Assembly (NCBI RefSeq): GCF_039555325.1
Contig: NZ_CP154608.1
Coordinates: 620,001-684,000 of the forward strand
Reading direction: 5' to 3'
DNA length: 64,000 nucleotides
DNA from: Sphingomicrobium sp. XHP0239
GTDB lineage: Bacteria; Pseudomonadota; Alphaproteobacteria; Sphingomonadales; Sphingomonadaceae
Positions 35,683 to 43,499 of the stretch are shown here, in pieces. The position numbers were made by a program, and so were the translations under genes. Within the stretch, counting starts at the first letter, position 1. Each line of letters begins with the position of its first letter. The notes below the pieces were generated by a model. That model worked only from the letters and a program-made list of their open reading frames with translations, had not been told where the DNA came from and made no database searches.

Positions 35683-36736
35683 GTTCGTCACCTTCGGAGA
35701 ATGTCCTCGTTGTCGAGTCCCATTTCGCCTCGAGACCGTCGATGAATGCGGCGACATTGCGCCCTAGCGCCTCGATCGCGTAGCCGCCCTCCATGACCGC
35801 CACGACCGGCAATTGCGTGGCGGCAATGCGGGCGCCGATGCGGCGCATGTCGTCTGTCGTCAGCGCGAAGAAACTGATGGGATCGTCGATGAACGTGTCG
35901 GCGCCGTAGGACACGACCAGCATCTCCGTGCCCCTGTCTTCGATGGCGGCGATCGCGCGGTCGAGCGCAGGGGCATAGGCGTCCCATCCGGTGCCTCGGG
36001 GGAGGGGGAGGTTGAGCGTCGCCCCTTTGCCGCTGCCGCTGCCGCGTTCGTCGGCATGCCCCCAGAAGAAGGGATAGTCGGTGGACGGATCGGCGTGGAT
36101 CGAGGCGAAGAAGATGTCGCCGTCCTCGTAGAAGATGTCCTGCGTCCCGTTGCCGTGATGATAGTCGACGTCGAGGATGGACACGCGGCCGAGCCCGCGA
36201 GCCTGCGCCGCGCGGGCAGCGATCGCCGCGGCATTGAGATAGCAGTAGCCTCCCCGGTAGTCGGACCCCGCATGATGGCCGGGCGGGCGCGACAGCGCGA
36301 AAGCCTGGCGCACGTCCCCGCGTTCGATGGCGGCAACAGCGGACAGCGCGCATTGCGCGGACTGATAGGTCGCGTCCCACGTTCCCGCGGCGATGGGGGT
36401 CGATGCGTCGAACCCGAACATTCCCAGCCGCGCGTCGATCCGCTCGTGCGATCGTTTGACGCGGCGCACGACGGGGAAGGCGTAGCCGATGGCATCGCCG
36501 GTGCGCCCCGCGGCGACCCAATCTTCATGCGCGGTGCGGAGGAACTCGACATAGTCCGCATCGTGAACCGCGAGGATCGCGTCCAAGCCATGATCGTCGG
36601 GTTCGGCCGTGGGGCCGAGCGCCGCCAGCATGGCATCGACCCGTTCGGGACATTCGGCGAAGTCGGTCCAGTCGCCATTGTGGAATTCGCGGGTCGGCGC
36701 GTGACCCCGCTGGCATTGAGAATGGAAGATCAGCAT
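35528..36736 (-). CDS. histone-deacetylase-family amidohydrolase (acetylpolyamine type), 3' end irregular
   Basis: 402 residues in the open frame from MLIFHSQCQRGHAPTREF. The zinc amidohydrolase core is complete to about residue 338. It has PPGHHAGSDYRGGYCYLN (catalytic His pair), DVDYHHGNGTQDIFYED (zinc ligands), SYGADTFIDDPIS (third ligand) and MEGGYAIEALG (catalytic Tyr region). These resemble acetylpolyamine amidohydrolases more than acetoin-utilisation AcuC. The family ends at about 340 residues, yet here about 60 extra residues run in frame into the next gene. A one-base shift near 35723-35730 would instead give the end NEDILRR and a stop at 35688, just before that gene. A frameshift is therefore suspected. 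Confidence 0.8.
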   Translation of the reverse strand: MLIFHSQCQRGHAPTREFHNGDWTDFAECPERVDAMLAALGPTAEPDDHGLDAILAVHDADYVEFLRTAHEDWVAAGRTGDAIGYAFPVVRRVKRSHERIDARLGMFGFDASTPIAAGTWDATYQSAQCALSAVAAIERGDVRQAFALSRPPGHHAGSDYRGGYCYLNAAAIAARAAQARGLGRVSILDVDYHHGNGTQDIFYEDGDIFFASIHADPSTDYPFFWGHADERGSGSGKGATLNLPLPRGTGWDAYAPALDRAIAAIEDRGTEMLVVSYGADTFIDDPISFFALTTDDMRRIGARIAATQLPVVAVMEGGYAIEALGRNVAAFIDGLEAKWDSTTRTFSEGDEHALHIAAGRFGSAKRRAFIPTTSCALPCGRARDPLRASSPHLHRFASWTGN

Positions 36737-36763
36737 CGCGCGACGATGCGGCACGCGACCCGC

Positions 36764-36800
36764 AAAGAAAAGCCCGCCGCGGCACGAAGCCGGGCGGGCT
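36764..36800 (-). terminator. intrinsic terminator of the DUF4136 lipoprotein gene
   Basis: On the minus strand AGCCCGCCCGGC pairs with GCCGCGGCGGGCT (one bulged base) around loop TTCGT, followed by TTTTCTTT. It lies 26 bases after the lipoprotein stop and 28 bases before the amidohydrolase start. Confidence 0.85.
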
Positions 36801-36825
36801 GTTTCCTTGATGCGGCGGCGATGCG

Positions 36826-37521
36826 TTAACGACGGCGGTCGTCGTCCTCGTCGCGCACCGTGATCTTCACGGTTTCGCCGTTGCGGCCCGGGAAGTCGGT
36901 GAACATCGCTTCGATCAGATTGGGAACGAGCGTGCCGAGATTGTCGGTGCGGCTGCGCGCCAGTGCAGTGCCTTCGAAGATCGCCTGGTTGTCGGCGGTG
37001 CGACGGATGTCGACCTCGAGCCGCGAGCGATATTCGTCGTAGCTGCGGATGCCGCGGCCGTACCAGAAGGGATCGTCCCATCCGAAGGCAAAGCCGAGAC
37101 GCGGACCGTAATAGCGGTGCCGCGAGAAGAGTGAGCGACGATAGAAGGGGTAGTAACCGCCATAGCCCAGACGGCTATAGCCGAGACCGACGCCGAAGCG
37201 CGGGCCGAACCGATCGCCGACGATCCGCTGGCGACCGTCGTCGACGCCATAGCCGACCTCGACCAGCATGGTGGCCGCATCGCGCGACGGCGCGGCGACA
37301 TAGCCTTCCTCGGCCATCTCGCTGGCGACCATCGCGGCATAGCGCGAGAATTCGAGGCCGCCCTCGTTCTCGCTATCCATCGGGACGATGTAGAAACTTT
37401 CGCCCGTTGGGGCGGGCATGGCCTGGAAACGCGACACCTGCGCGGGAAATCCGCTGGTGGCGCAGCCGGTCAGGCCGAGAAGGGCGGTGCTGGCGACCGC
37501 GGCTTTGATGAGCGTACGCAT
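36826..37521 (-). CDS. DUF4136-like outer-membrane lipoprotein
   Basis: 231 residues from MRTLIKAAVASTALLGLTGC. The lipobox LTGC gives a lipidated Cys at residue 20. The body has a YAAMVASEMAEEGYVAA segment. A Tyr/Gly/Arg-rich stretch (LGYSRLGYGGYYPFYRRS) and RLEVDIRRTADNQAIFEGTAL follow; this pattern belongs to DUF4136-type lipoproteins. The C-terminus is rich in Asp and Arg. Function unknown; it ends at its own terminator. Confidence 0.78.
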   Translation of the reverse strand: MRTLIKAAVASTALLGLTGCATSGFPAQVSRFQAMPAPTGESFYIVPMDSENEGGLEFSRYAAMVASEMAEEGYVAAPSRDAATMLVEVGYGVDDGRQRIVGDRFGPRFGVGLGYSRLGYGGYYPFYRRSLFSRHRYYGPRLGFAFGWDDPFWYGRGIRSYDEYRSRLEVDIRRTADNQAIFEGTALARSRTDNLGTLVPNLIEAMFTDFPGRNGETVKITVRDEDDDRRR

Positions 37522-37613
37522 GAAACTCTGAGCTCCTGGATGGGCTGAATAAGTGACTCTGCTTATAGCATAGTTCACCGTGAACCCATCATGAAGCTAT
37601 TAATACTGGCCCC

Positions 37614-38609
37614 TCAACGCCTTAGGCCGAGGGTTCGATAGGCGCGATCGAGGGTCGGTTGCGCCGTGTCGCGCGCCTTCGCCGCCCCGGCGTCAAGGAT
37701 CGAGTCGAGCGTATCGGGATCGGCGCGGAAGTTTTCGAGTCGCGTGCGGATCGGGGCCAGCCGGGCGACCAGCGCATCGCCGAGCGCGGGTTTGAACTGG
37801 CCGAAACCCTGACCGGCGAACTCGCGCAGCACTTCTTCCTCCGAACGATCGGTCACCGCGGCCATGATGCCGACGAGGTTGGTCGCTTCGGCGCGTCCTT
37901 CCAGTCCCCCGGGCGTGTCGGGAAGCGGTTCGGGGTCCGTGCGCGCCTTCTTGATCTTCGTCCGGATGGTGTCGTCGTCGTCGGTAAGGTTGATGCGGCT
38001 CATGTCCGACGGGTCGGACTTCGACATCTTGTTCGACGCATCGCGCAGGCTCATCACCCGTGCGGCGCGACCCGCGCCGATATAGGGTTCGGGCGCGGTG
38101 AACACCTCTTCGCCCGCGTGATGGTTGAAGCTTTCGGCAATGTCGCGGGCCAGTTCGATATGCTGCTTCTGATCCTCGCCCACGGGGACGTGAGTCGCCT
38201 GGTACAGCAAGACGTCGGCGGCCTGCAGCACGGGATAGGTGAACAGCCCCACGCTCGCCTGTTCGCGGTGCTTGCCCGACTTGGCCTTGAACTGCGTCAT
38301 GCGGCTCAACCAACCCATCCGCGCCGTGCAGGAGAGGAGCCACGCCATCTCCGGGTGCGCGGGCACGTCGCTGTGTGCGAACAGGGTCGATCGTTCGGGG
38401 TCGATCCCGCTGGCGAGCAGCGCGGCCGCCATCTCGCGCACGTCACGGCGCAGCTTCTCGGGATTGCTGTCGACCGTGATGGCGTGAAGATCGGCGAGGA
38501 AGAAGAAGCAGTCGGTCTCGTCCTGCATGTCGACCCAGCGAAGGATCGCACCCAGGAGGTTGCCGAGGTGCAGGTCACCCGTAGGCTGAATTCCGGAGAC
38601 GACGCGCAT
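37614..38609 (-). CDS. trpS: tryptophanyl-tRNA synthetase
   Basis: 331 residues. It charges tRNA-Trp. Class I motifs are visible: SGIQPTGDLHLGNLLG (HIGH-like, TGxxHLGN) and NKMSKSDPSD (KMSKS). The start MRVVSGIQPTG is standard. It follows murJ by 2 bases in the order secB-murJ-trpS on the minus strand and may be co-transcribed. Confidence 0.97.
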   Translation of the reverse strand: MRVVSGIQPTGDLHLGNLLGAILRWVDMQDETDCFFFLADLHAITVDSNPEKLRRDVREMAAALLASGIDPERSTLFAHSDVPAHPEMAWLLSCTARMGWLSRMTQFKAKSGKHREQASVGLFTYPVLQAADVLLYQATHVPVGEDQKQHIELARDIAESFNHHAGEEVFTAPEPYIGAGRAARVMSLRDASNKMSKSDPSDMSRINLTDDDDTIRTKIKKARTDPEPLPDTPGGLEGRAEATNLVGIMAAVTDRSEEEVLREFAGQGFGQFKPALGDALVARLAPIRTRLENFRADPDTLDSILDAGAAKARDTAQPTLDRAYRTLGLRR

Positions 38610-38611
38610 CG

Positions 38612-40174
38612 TTACAGCTTCCTCATCTTCTTCTTGCCGAGCAGCAGGAGGATGTCCTGCTTATCCATCGCGCCGATGATCCATGCGAGCACCAGATAAG
38701 CCGCGCCGCCCGACCCGCAGGTGACCGCGAGGGCGAGGAACTGGCGCGCGCTGCCTGCGGCGAACCAGTCGGCGAAGAGAATTTCGCACCCGATCAGGAT
38801 CGCGGCCATGACGGCGGCGCACAGCAACTGTTTCAGCAGTCTGCCGAGCAACCAGGGCTCGATCGAGAAATGACCGCGTCGGGCGAGGATGATATAGAGC
38901 GCCAGCGCATTGGCCCACGCCGCCGCCGCCGTCGCGATCGGCAGGACGATGATGCCGTATTCGCCGATGAACATGAAATTGGCGATCACGCCGAGCCCGA
39001 GGGTCACGATCGTGATGATCGCGGGTGTCTTCATGTCCTTGCGGGCGAAGAAGCCGGGGGCGAGCACCTTGATCATGACGTAGGCCGGCAATCCGAACGC
39101 GAGCATGGAAAGGACCAGACCCGATACCGCCGCGTCCTCCTCCGAGAACCGGCCCCGCGCGAACAGAGCGGTCATGATCGGTTCGGCAACCACCATCAGC
39201 GCGACGGTCGCGGGAATGGTCAGCAGCATGGCGAGTTCGGTGGCGCGGCCCTGTACGTTGGCGGCCTGCTTGAACTCGTCCTGCCCGATATGGCGGCTGA
39301 TCGCCGGAAGGATGGCGACCCCGATGGCCGAGCCGATCAGCGCGAGGGGGAGCTGGTTCAGACGGTCGGCCTGCTGCAGATAGACAAAGCTGCCGTCGTC
39401 GAGCCGGGTGACGAAATAGGCATAGAACAGCTGGCTGACGTAATAGCCCCCCGCACCGATCGTCGCGGGGATCATGAGGCGCAGCAACTCCTTGACCCGC
39501 GGCGTCATGCGCGGCGGACGAAGCGCCAGCTTCAGCCCAGCGCGGCGCGTCGCGATCACGGTCAGCGCCAGCTGGAGCACGCCGCCCGCGAGAACCGACC
39601 ATGCCATCGCCCGCGCCGTCGTCGCGCCGCCGCTATCCCAGATCAGCAGGGCGCCGACCAACGCGACATTGAGCAAGGCGGGTGCGAAGGCCGCGGCCGT
39701 GAAGCGCGACAGTGAATTGAGGATGCCCGAAAACAGCGACACGAGCGCGATGAAGATGAGATAGGGGAAGGTGATCTGCGTCAGTTCGACCGCGAGATTG
39801 AATTTTTCCGGATCGTCGCGCCATCCTGCCCCGATGACGAGCATCAGCGCGGGCATGGCGATCACGAAGACGATCGTGATGACCATGAGGACCGGCAGGA
39901 ACACCGCCTGCACTTCTTCGGCGAAGCGGCGGGCATCCTCGAGATCGCCGTCCTTGCCGACGCGGCGCGCGAACAGGGGCACGAATCCCTGGCTGAAGGC
40001 GCCCTCGCCGAGCAGCCGTCGCAGCTGGTTGGGGATGGTGAAGGCGAAATAGAAGACGTCGGCGGCCGCGCTCGCCCCCATGACGGCGGCGAGCACGATC
40101 TCGCGCACGAAACCGAGGATGCGGCTGACGAGCGTCAGGCCGCCGATCGTGCCCCCGGCCTTGACGAGGTTCAT
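38612..40174 (-). CDS. murJ: lipid II flippase MurJ
   Basis: 520 residues with about 13-14 membrane helices. It moves lipid II across the inner membrane for peptidoglycan. MurJ signatures are GGTIGGLTLVSRILGFVREI, a Pro-Asn pair in FTIPNQLRRLLGEGAFSQGFVPLF, and PYVMIKVLAPGFFARKD-like segments. The essential Arg residues in the central cavity region are present in REI and RRL. It lies between secB (15-base gap) and trpS (2-base gap). Confidence 0.95.
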   Translation of the reverse strand: MNLVKAGGTIGGLTLVSRILGFVREIVLAAVMGASAAADVFYFAFTIPNQLRRLLGEGAFSQGFVPLFARRVGKDGDLEDARRFAEEVQAVFLPVLMVITIVFVIAMPALMLVIGAGWRDDPEKFNLAVELTQITFPYLIFIALVSLFSGILNSLSRFTAAAFAPALLNVALVGALLIWDSGGATTARAMAWSVLAGGVLQLALTVIATRRAGLKLALRPPRMTPRVKELLRLMIPATIGAGGYYVSQLFYAYFVTRLDDGSFVYLQQADRLNQLPLALIGSAIGVAILPAISRHIGQDEFKQAANVQGRATELAMLLTIPATVALMVVAEPIMTALFARGRFSEEDAAVSGLVLSMLAFGLPAYVMIKVLAPGFFARKDMKTPAIITIVTLGLGVIANFMFIGEYGIIVLPIATAAAAWANALALYIILARRGHFSIEPWLLGRLLKQLLCAAVMAAILIGCEILFADWFAAGSARQFLALAVTCGSGGAAYLVLAWIIGAMDKQDILLLLGKKKMRKL

Positions 40175-40189
40175 GTCGTGGCGCTCGCC

Positions 40190-40753
40190 CTAGGCGTCGG
40201 AAGCGGGCGGCGGCGCGGGCGGGGTGTCGCCCGGTCCACCGTTGCCTTGGCCCTGCTGCTGGGCCGCCATCGACTGCATCTGCTGCATGTAGACCTGACC
40301 GAAATCGATCGGGTCGAGGAGCAGCGGCTGGAAGCCCGCCTGATGCGTGGCATCGGCAATGACCTGCCGCGCGAAGGGGAACAGCTGGCGTGGGAGCTCG
40401 ACGAGCATGATCGGCTGGAGCTGGTCGTCGGGAATGTTGCGGAGTGCAAACAGCCCTGCATAGGAAAGGTCGATGACGAACTGGGTGCCCTCGTCGGTCT
40501 TGGCCGAGCAATCGACCTTAAGCGTCACTTCGTGGACGTCGTCCTGGACCTTGTTGACCTCGATGTTGAAGCCGAGGTCGATCTGGGGCTTGCCCTTGTC
40601 CTGGAGGCTCTTCGGCGCGCGCGGATTCTCGACCGACAGATCCTTCACATATTGTGCAAGGCTCTGGATCGAGGGCCGCTGGTCCATGTCCTGCGGCGGC
40701 GGCATGGTGCCGGGCTCGGATGCGGGCGGAAGGTCGTTGTTGTCGTCGGCCAT
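40190..40753 (-). CDS. secB: protein-export chaperone SecB
   Basis: 187 residues. The SecB fold is recognisable between residues 27 and 165: PSIQSLAQYVKDLSVENPRAP, DDVHEVTLKVDCSAK, LSYAGLFALRNIPDDQL, FPFARQVIADATHQAGFQPLLLDPIDF. It is longer than the E. coli protein because of a 20-residue N-terminal and a Pro/Gln/Gly-rich C-terminal tail, as in other sphingomonads. SecB keeps preproteins unfolded and delivers them to SecA. Confidence 0.96.
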   Translation of the reverse strand: MADDNNDLPPASEPGTMPPPQDMDQRPSIQSLAQYVKDLSVENPRAPKSLQDKGKPQIDLGFNIEVNKVQDDVHEVTLKVDCSAKTDEGTQFVIDLSYAGLFALRNIPDDQLQPIMLVELPRQLFPFARQVIADATHQAGFQPLLLDPIDFGQVYMQQMQSMAAQQQGQGNGGPGDTPPAPPPASDA

Positions 40754-40885
40754 GTGATGATATCCTGATTGGGTGACGCGGGGTCGCGGAGGACCGCGTG
40801 CGCGATCAATGATGCGATGGCGCGGTTAGCAGGCCCGCAAATGCGACGCAACGCGGCTTTCGTGCGTTGCCCACCGACACAGGCT

Positions 40886-40914
40886 TTGAAAGCATGGGTT
40901 AAGGGCCCTATGTT
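40886..40914 (+). promoter_or_regulatory. sigma-70-like promoter of timA-mltA-smr
   Basis: TTGAAA at 40886-40891 and TATGTT at 40909-40914 are 17 bases apart and lie 42 bases before the TTG start of the Tim44-like gene. The match to the consensus is good for a GC-rich genome. No experiment supports it here. Confidence 0.5.
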
Positions 40915-40955
40915 AGGGTCATCGCATCGTTACCATCGTTCGTCAGGAAGTTTCA

Positions 40956-41612
40956 TTGACCGCTCTCGTCATCCTCGCCCTCGTCGCCCTTTTCATCGGC
41001 CTCCGGCTGTTCAGCGTGCTGGGCGAACGGACCGGGCACGAACAGTCGCTCGTGGAACCCGCGAGCGACGCCGAACCCAAGATGGTCGAACCGAAACATG
41101 ACATGACCGGTCCGGCGGCCTCGCCGATCGACGATGACAGCCAGATGGCCTACGTCCCGCTCGCCGGGCCGGGTGTGCGCGCCGTGCTGGCTGCCGATCC
41201 GGGCTTCGACGTGGCGCGTTTTCTCGAAGGCGCGACGAGTGCCTATCGGATGATCCTGGAAGCGTTCTGGCAGGGCAGGCTCGAAGATGTGCGCGAGTTC
41301 GTCGACGACAATGTCTACGAAGCGTTCGCGGGTGCCGTCGAGGCGCGCGAGGCGCAGGCACTGACCCTCGACAACCGCCTGATCGCGGTCGAGGATGCGA
41401 TCATCGTGGCGGCACGGCTCGACCAGTCGATCGCCGAACTGACGGTTCGCTTCGAGGCCGATATCGCCGCCGTGACCCGCAACGAGGAAGGCGATGTGGT
41501 CGCCGGTTCGATGGACGATGCCGTCCAGACGCGCGATCGCTGGACCTTCCGCCGTGATGTCGCGGCGAAGGATCCCAATTGGATGCTGGTCGAAACCGAC
41601 GAGGAATCGTGA
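40956..41612 (+). CDS. Tim44/TimA-like membrane-associated protein
   Basis: 218 residues from a TTG start with CAGGAAG upstream. One N-terminal membrane helix (about 3-20) is followed by an acidic linker. The Tim44-like domain spans about residues 80-215: GPGVRAVLAADPGFDVARFLEGATSAYRMILEAFWQGRL in part, RDRWTFRRDVAAKDPNWMLVET. Bacterial TimA proteins resemble the mitochondrial import motor subunit and always sit beside mltA and smr in this group. Its role in the envelope is unclear. Confidence 0.9.
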   Translation: MTALVILALVALFIGLRLFSVLGERTGHEQSLVEPASDAEPKMVEPKHDMTGPAASPIDDDSQMAYVPLAGPGVRAVLAADPGFDVARFLEGATSAYRMILEAFWQGRLEDVREFVDDNVYEAFAGAVEAREAQALTLDNRLIAVEDAIIVAARLDQSIAELTVRFEADIAAVTRNEEGDVVAGSMDDAVQTRDRWTFRRDVAAKDPNWMLVETDEES

Positions 41613-42817
41613 TGGCGCGCGCCTCGGCCCGTGTCGCGGGCCTGTTCGCCCTCAGTCTCGGCATCGGCGCCTGCGCCACCGCGCCCGAACCGTTGCGCCC
41701 GCCGCCGGTCCGGACAGCGCCGGTGACGACCAGCACGGCCGCCGTGCCCCCGACGATCGAAGCCGCAGAACCCGCTTACGAAAGCGCCATTCGCGCCCCC
41801 ATCCGGCGGGTCGCCGCCGAGCCGCTCCGACAGGAGCAGGCCGAGCGGGCGCTGACGGCCTTCATCAAATCCTGTCCCAAGCTGCTTGCCCGCTCCGATC
41901 AGTCGGGGCTGACCGAACGCGCGGACTGGCAGCCGCTGTGCACCACCGCGCGCAGCCTGGCATCGACCCAGGCGATCGAATTCTTTTCCCGTCAGTTCGA
42001 ATGGGTCGAGATCGCCGGTGGCGATGCGTTCGCGACGGGTTATTTCGAACCGCAGATCGAGGGGAGCCGCACGCCCACCGCAACGCTGAACTCGCCCGTC
42101 TATCGCGTTCCCGACGATCTGGTACGCGGCACCTTCACCGACGGGTCGGGCGAGGGACGCGGACGGTACGATCGTGCTGGCAATTTCGTCCGTTACTACG
42201 ACCGCGAAGCGATCGAGAGTGGTGCATTGCGGGGTCGCGGGCTGGAAATCGCCTATGCCGATCCCGTCGATCTGTTCTTCCTCCAGATCCAGGGATCGGG
42301 CCGACTTCTTCTGCCGGGCGGGGAGGTCGTTCGGATCGGCTATGCCAACCAGAACGGGCGCGAATATGTCGCGATCGGGCGGTTGTTGCGCGAGCGCGGG
42401 ATCATGGAAAGCGGCACGATCACGCTGGAATCGATTCAGAACTATCTGCGCGCCGACCCGGTTCGCGGCGCGGCGCTGATGAACGAGAATCCGAGCTACA
42501 TCTTCTTCCGCGAATTGACCGGGGAGGGGCCCTTGGGGGCGCTCGAAGTCGCGGTCACGCCCCTCGGCACGGTCGCCGCCGATCCCAAGTTCGTGCCGCT
42601 CGGCGCGCCGGTATGGCTCGACATGGAAAATGACGTGGCCGACGGCATCTGGGTGGCGCAGGACACGGGTGGCGCGATCAAGGGCGCGAACCGCTTCGAC
42701 ACTTTCTGGGGCGCGGGCGCGGCGGCCAAGCGGATCGCCGGCGAGATGTCCTCGAACGGGCGGGCGCGGCTGTTGCTGCCGCGCGGGGCGGTGGCACGTG
42801 CGCTCGCTCAGCGCTGA
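41612..42817 (+). CDS. mltA: membrane-bound lytic transglycosylase A (MltA)
   Basis: 401 residues. A lipoprotein signal ends at GIGAC. The MltA domain has TGYFEPQIEGSRTP, FLQIQGSGRL, GYANQNGREY and, near the C-terminus, VAQDTGGAIKGANRFDTFWGAG with the catalytic Asp. It cleaves peptidoglycan glycan strands to give 1,6-anhydro ends. The ATG shares one base with the timA stop (TGATG), so the two are coupled. The end overlaps smr by 20 bases. Confidence 0.95.
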   Translation: MARASARVAGLFALSLGIGACATAPEPLRPPPVRTAPVTTSTAAVPPTIEAAEPAYESAIRAPIRRVAAEPLRQEQAERALTAFIKSCPKLLARSDQSGLTERADWQPLCTTARSLASTQAIEFFSRQFEWVEIAGGDAFATGYFEPQIEGSRTPTATLNSPVYRVPDDLVRGTFTDGSGEGRGRYDRAGNFVRYYDREAIESGALRGRGLEIAYADPVDLFFLQIQGSGRLLLPGGEVVRIGYANQNGREYVAIGRLLRERGIMESGTITLESIQNYLRADPVRGAALMNENPSYIFFRELTGEGPLGALEVAVTPLGTVAADPKFVPLGAPVWLDMENDVADGIWVAQDTGGAIKGANRFDTFWGAGAAAKRIAGEMSSNGRARLLLPRGAVARALAQR

Positions 42818-43355
42818 GGAAAAGGAGCTCTGGGCAAAGGTCGCGGCGACCATCCAGCCGCTCTCACGCGACCGTGCAACGGATAGCCAGAACGAGGTGT
42901 CGGGTCCGCGCCCGGTGTCTGCTCCCGCTCCTACGGCCCAGCAGGTTGCGACTGCGCGCAGTGCGGTCAAGCGGGACCGACCGACGATCGTTCCACGACC
43001 GGCCGACCGGCACCTCGACGCGACGCTGGATGGCGGGTGGGACCGTCGGCTGCGGCAGGGAAAATTGTCCCCCGACCGCACCATCGACCTGCACGGATGC
43101 CGCCTCGACGATGCCTGGGAAGCGATCGACCGAGGGCTGGAACGGGCGATCGGTTCCGGCGAGCGGTTGGTCTTGCTGATCACCGGTCACGCGCCCAAGG
43201 GCGAACCACCGGTCACGCGTGGACGCATCCGTGGCGCGGTCCACGACTGGCTCGGCGCGTCGCGCCATGCCGACGCCATCGCGGCGGTGCGTCCCGCGGC
43301 TCCCCCGCATGGTGGTCGCGGCGCGCTCTATCTGGTGCTCCGACGCCCCCGATAA
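42798..43355 (+). CDS. Smr-domain endonuclease-like protein
   Basis: 185 residues from a GTG at 42798 inside the mltA end. The Smr domain (about residues 95-180) has DRTIDLHGCRLDDAWEAI and LLITGHAPKGEPPVTRGRIRGAVHDWL. This is the small MutS-related nuclease domain of stand-alone E. coli SmrA/SmrB-type proteins, some of which cleave collided-ribosome mRNA. The N-terminal 90 residues are Pro/Ala-rich and probably disordered. It closes the timA-mltA-smr operon. Confidence 0.88.
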   Translation: MRSLSAEEKELWAKVAATIQPLSRDRATDSQNEVSGPRPVSAPAPTAQQVATARSAVKRDRPTIVPRPADRHLDATLDGGWDRRLRQGKLSPDRTIDLHGCRLDDAWEAIDRGLERAIGSGERLVLLITGHAPKGEPPVTRGRIRGAVHDWLGASRHADAIAAVRPAAPPHGGRGALYLVLRRPR

Positions 43356-43499
43356 GGTCGTTGGGGACAGGGCGGAGAACCGCCGGGGTGACTCTTTATT
43401 AACGCTCCTCGTTTACATGGCGAAGTGGTCGCTCTCGCGCCGGCTCGGACAACCGGGGCCCGCGCAGTGGCGGATCCAGAAGGGGGGACAGACGTCAGC

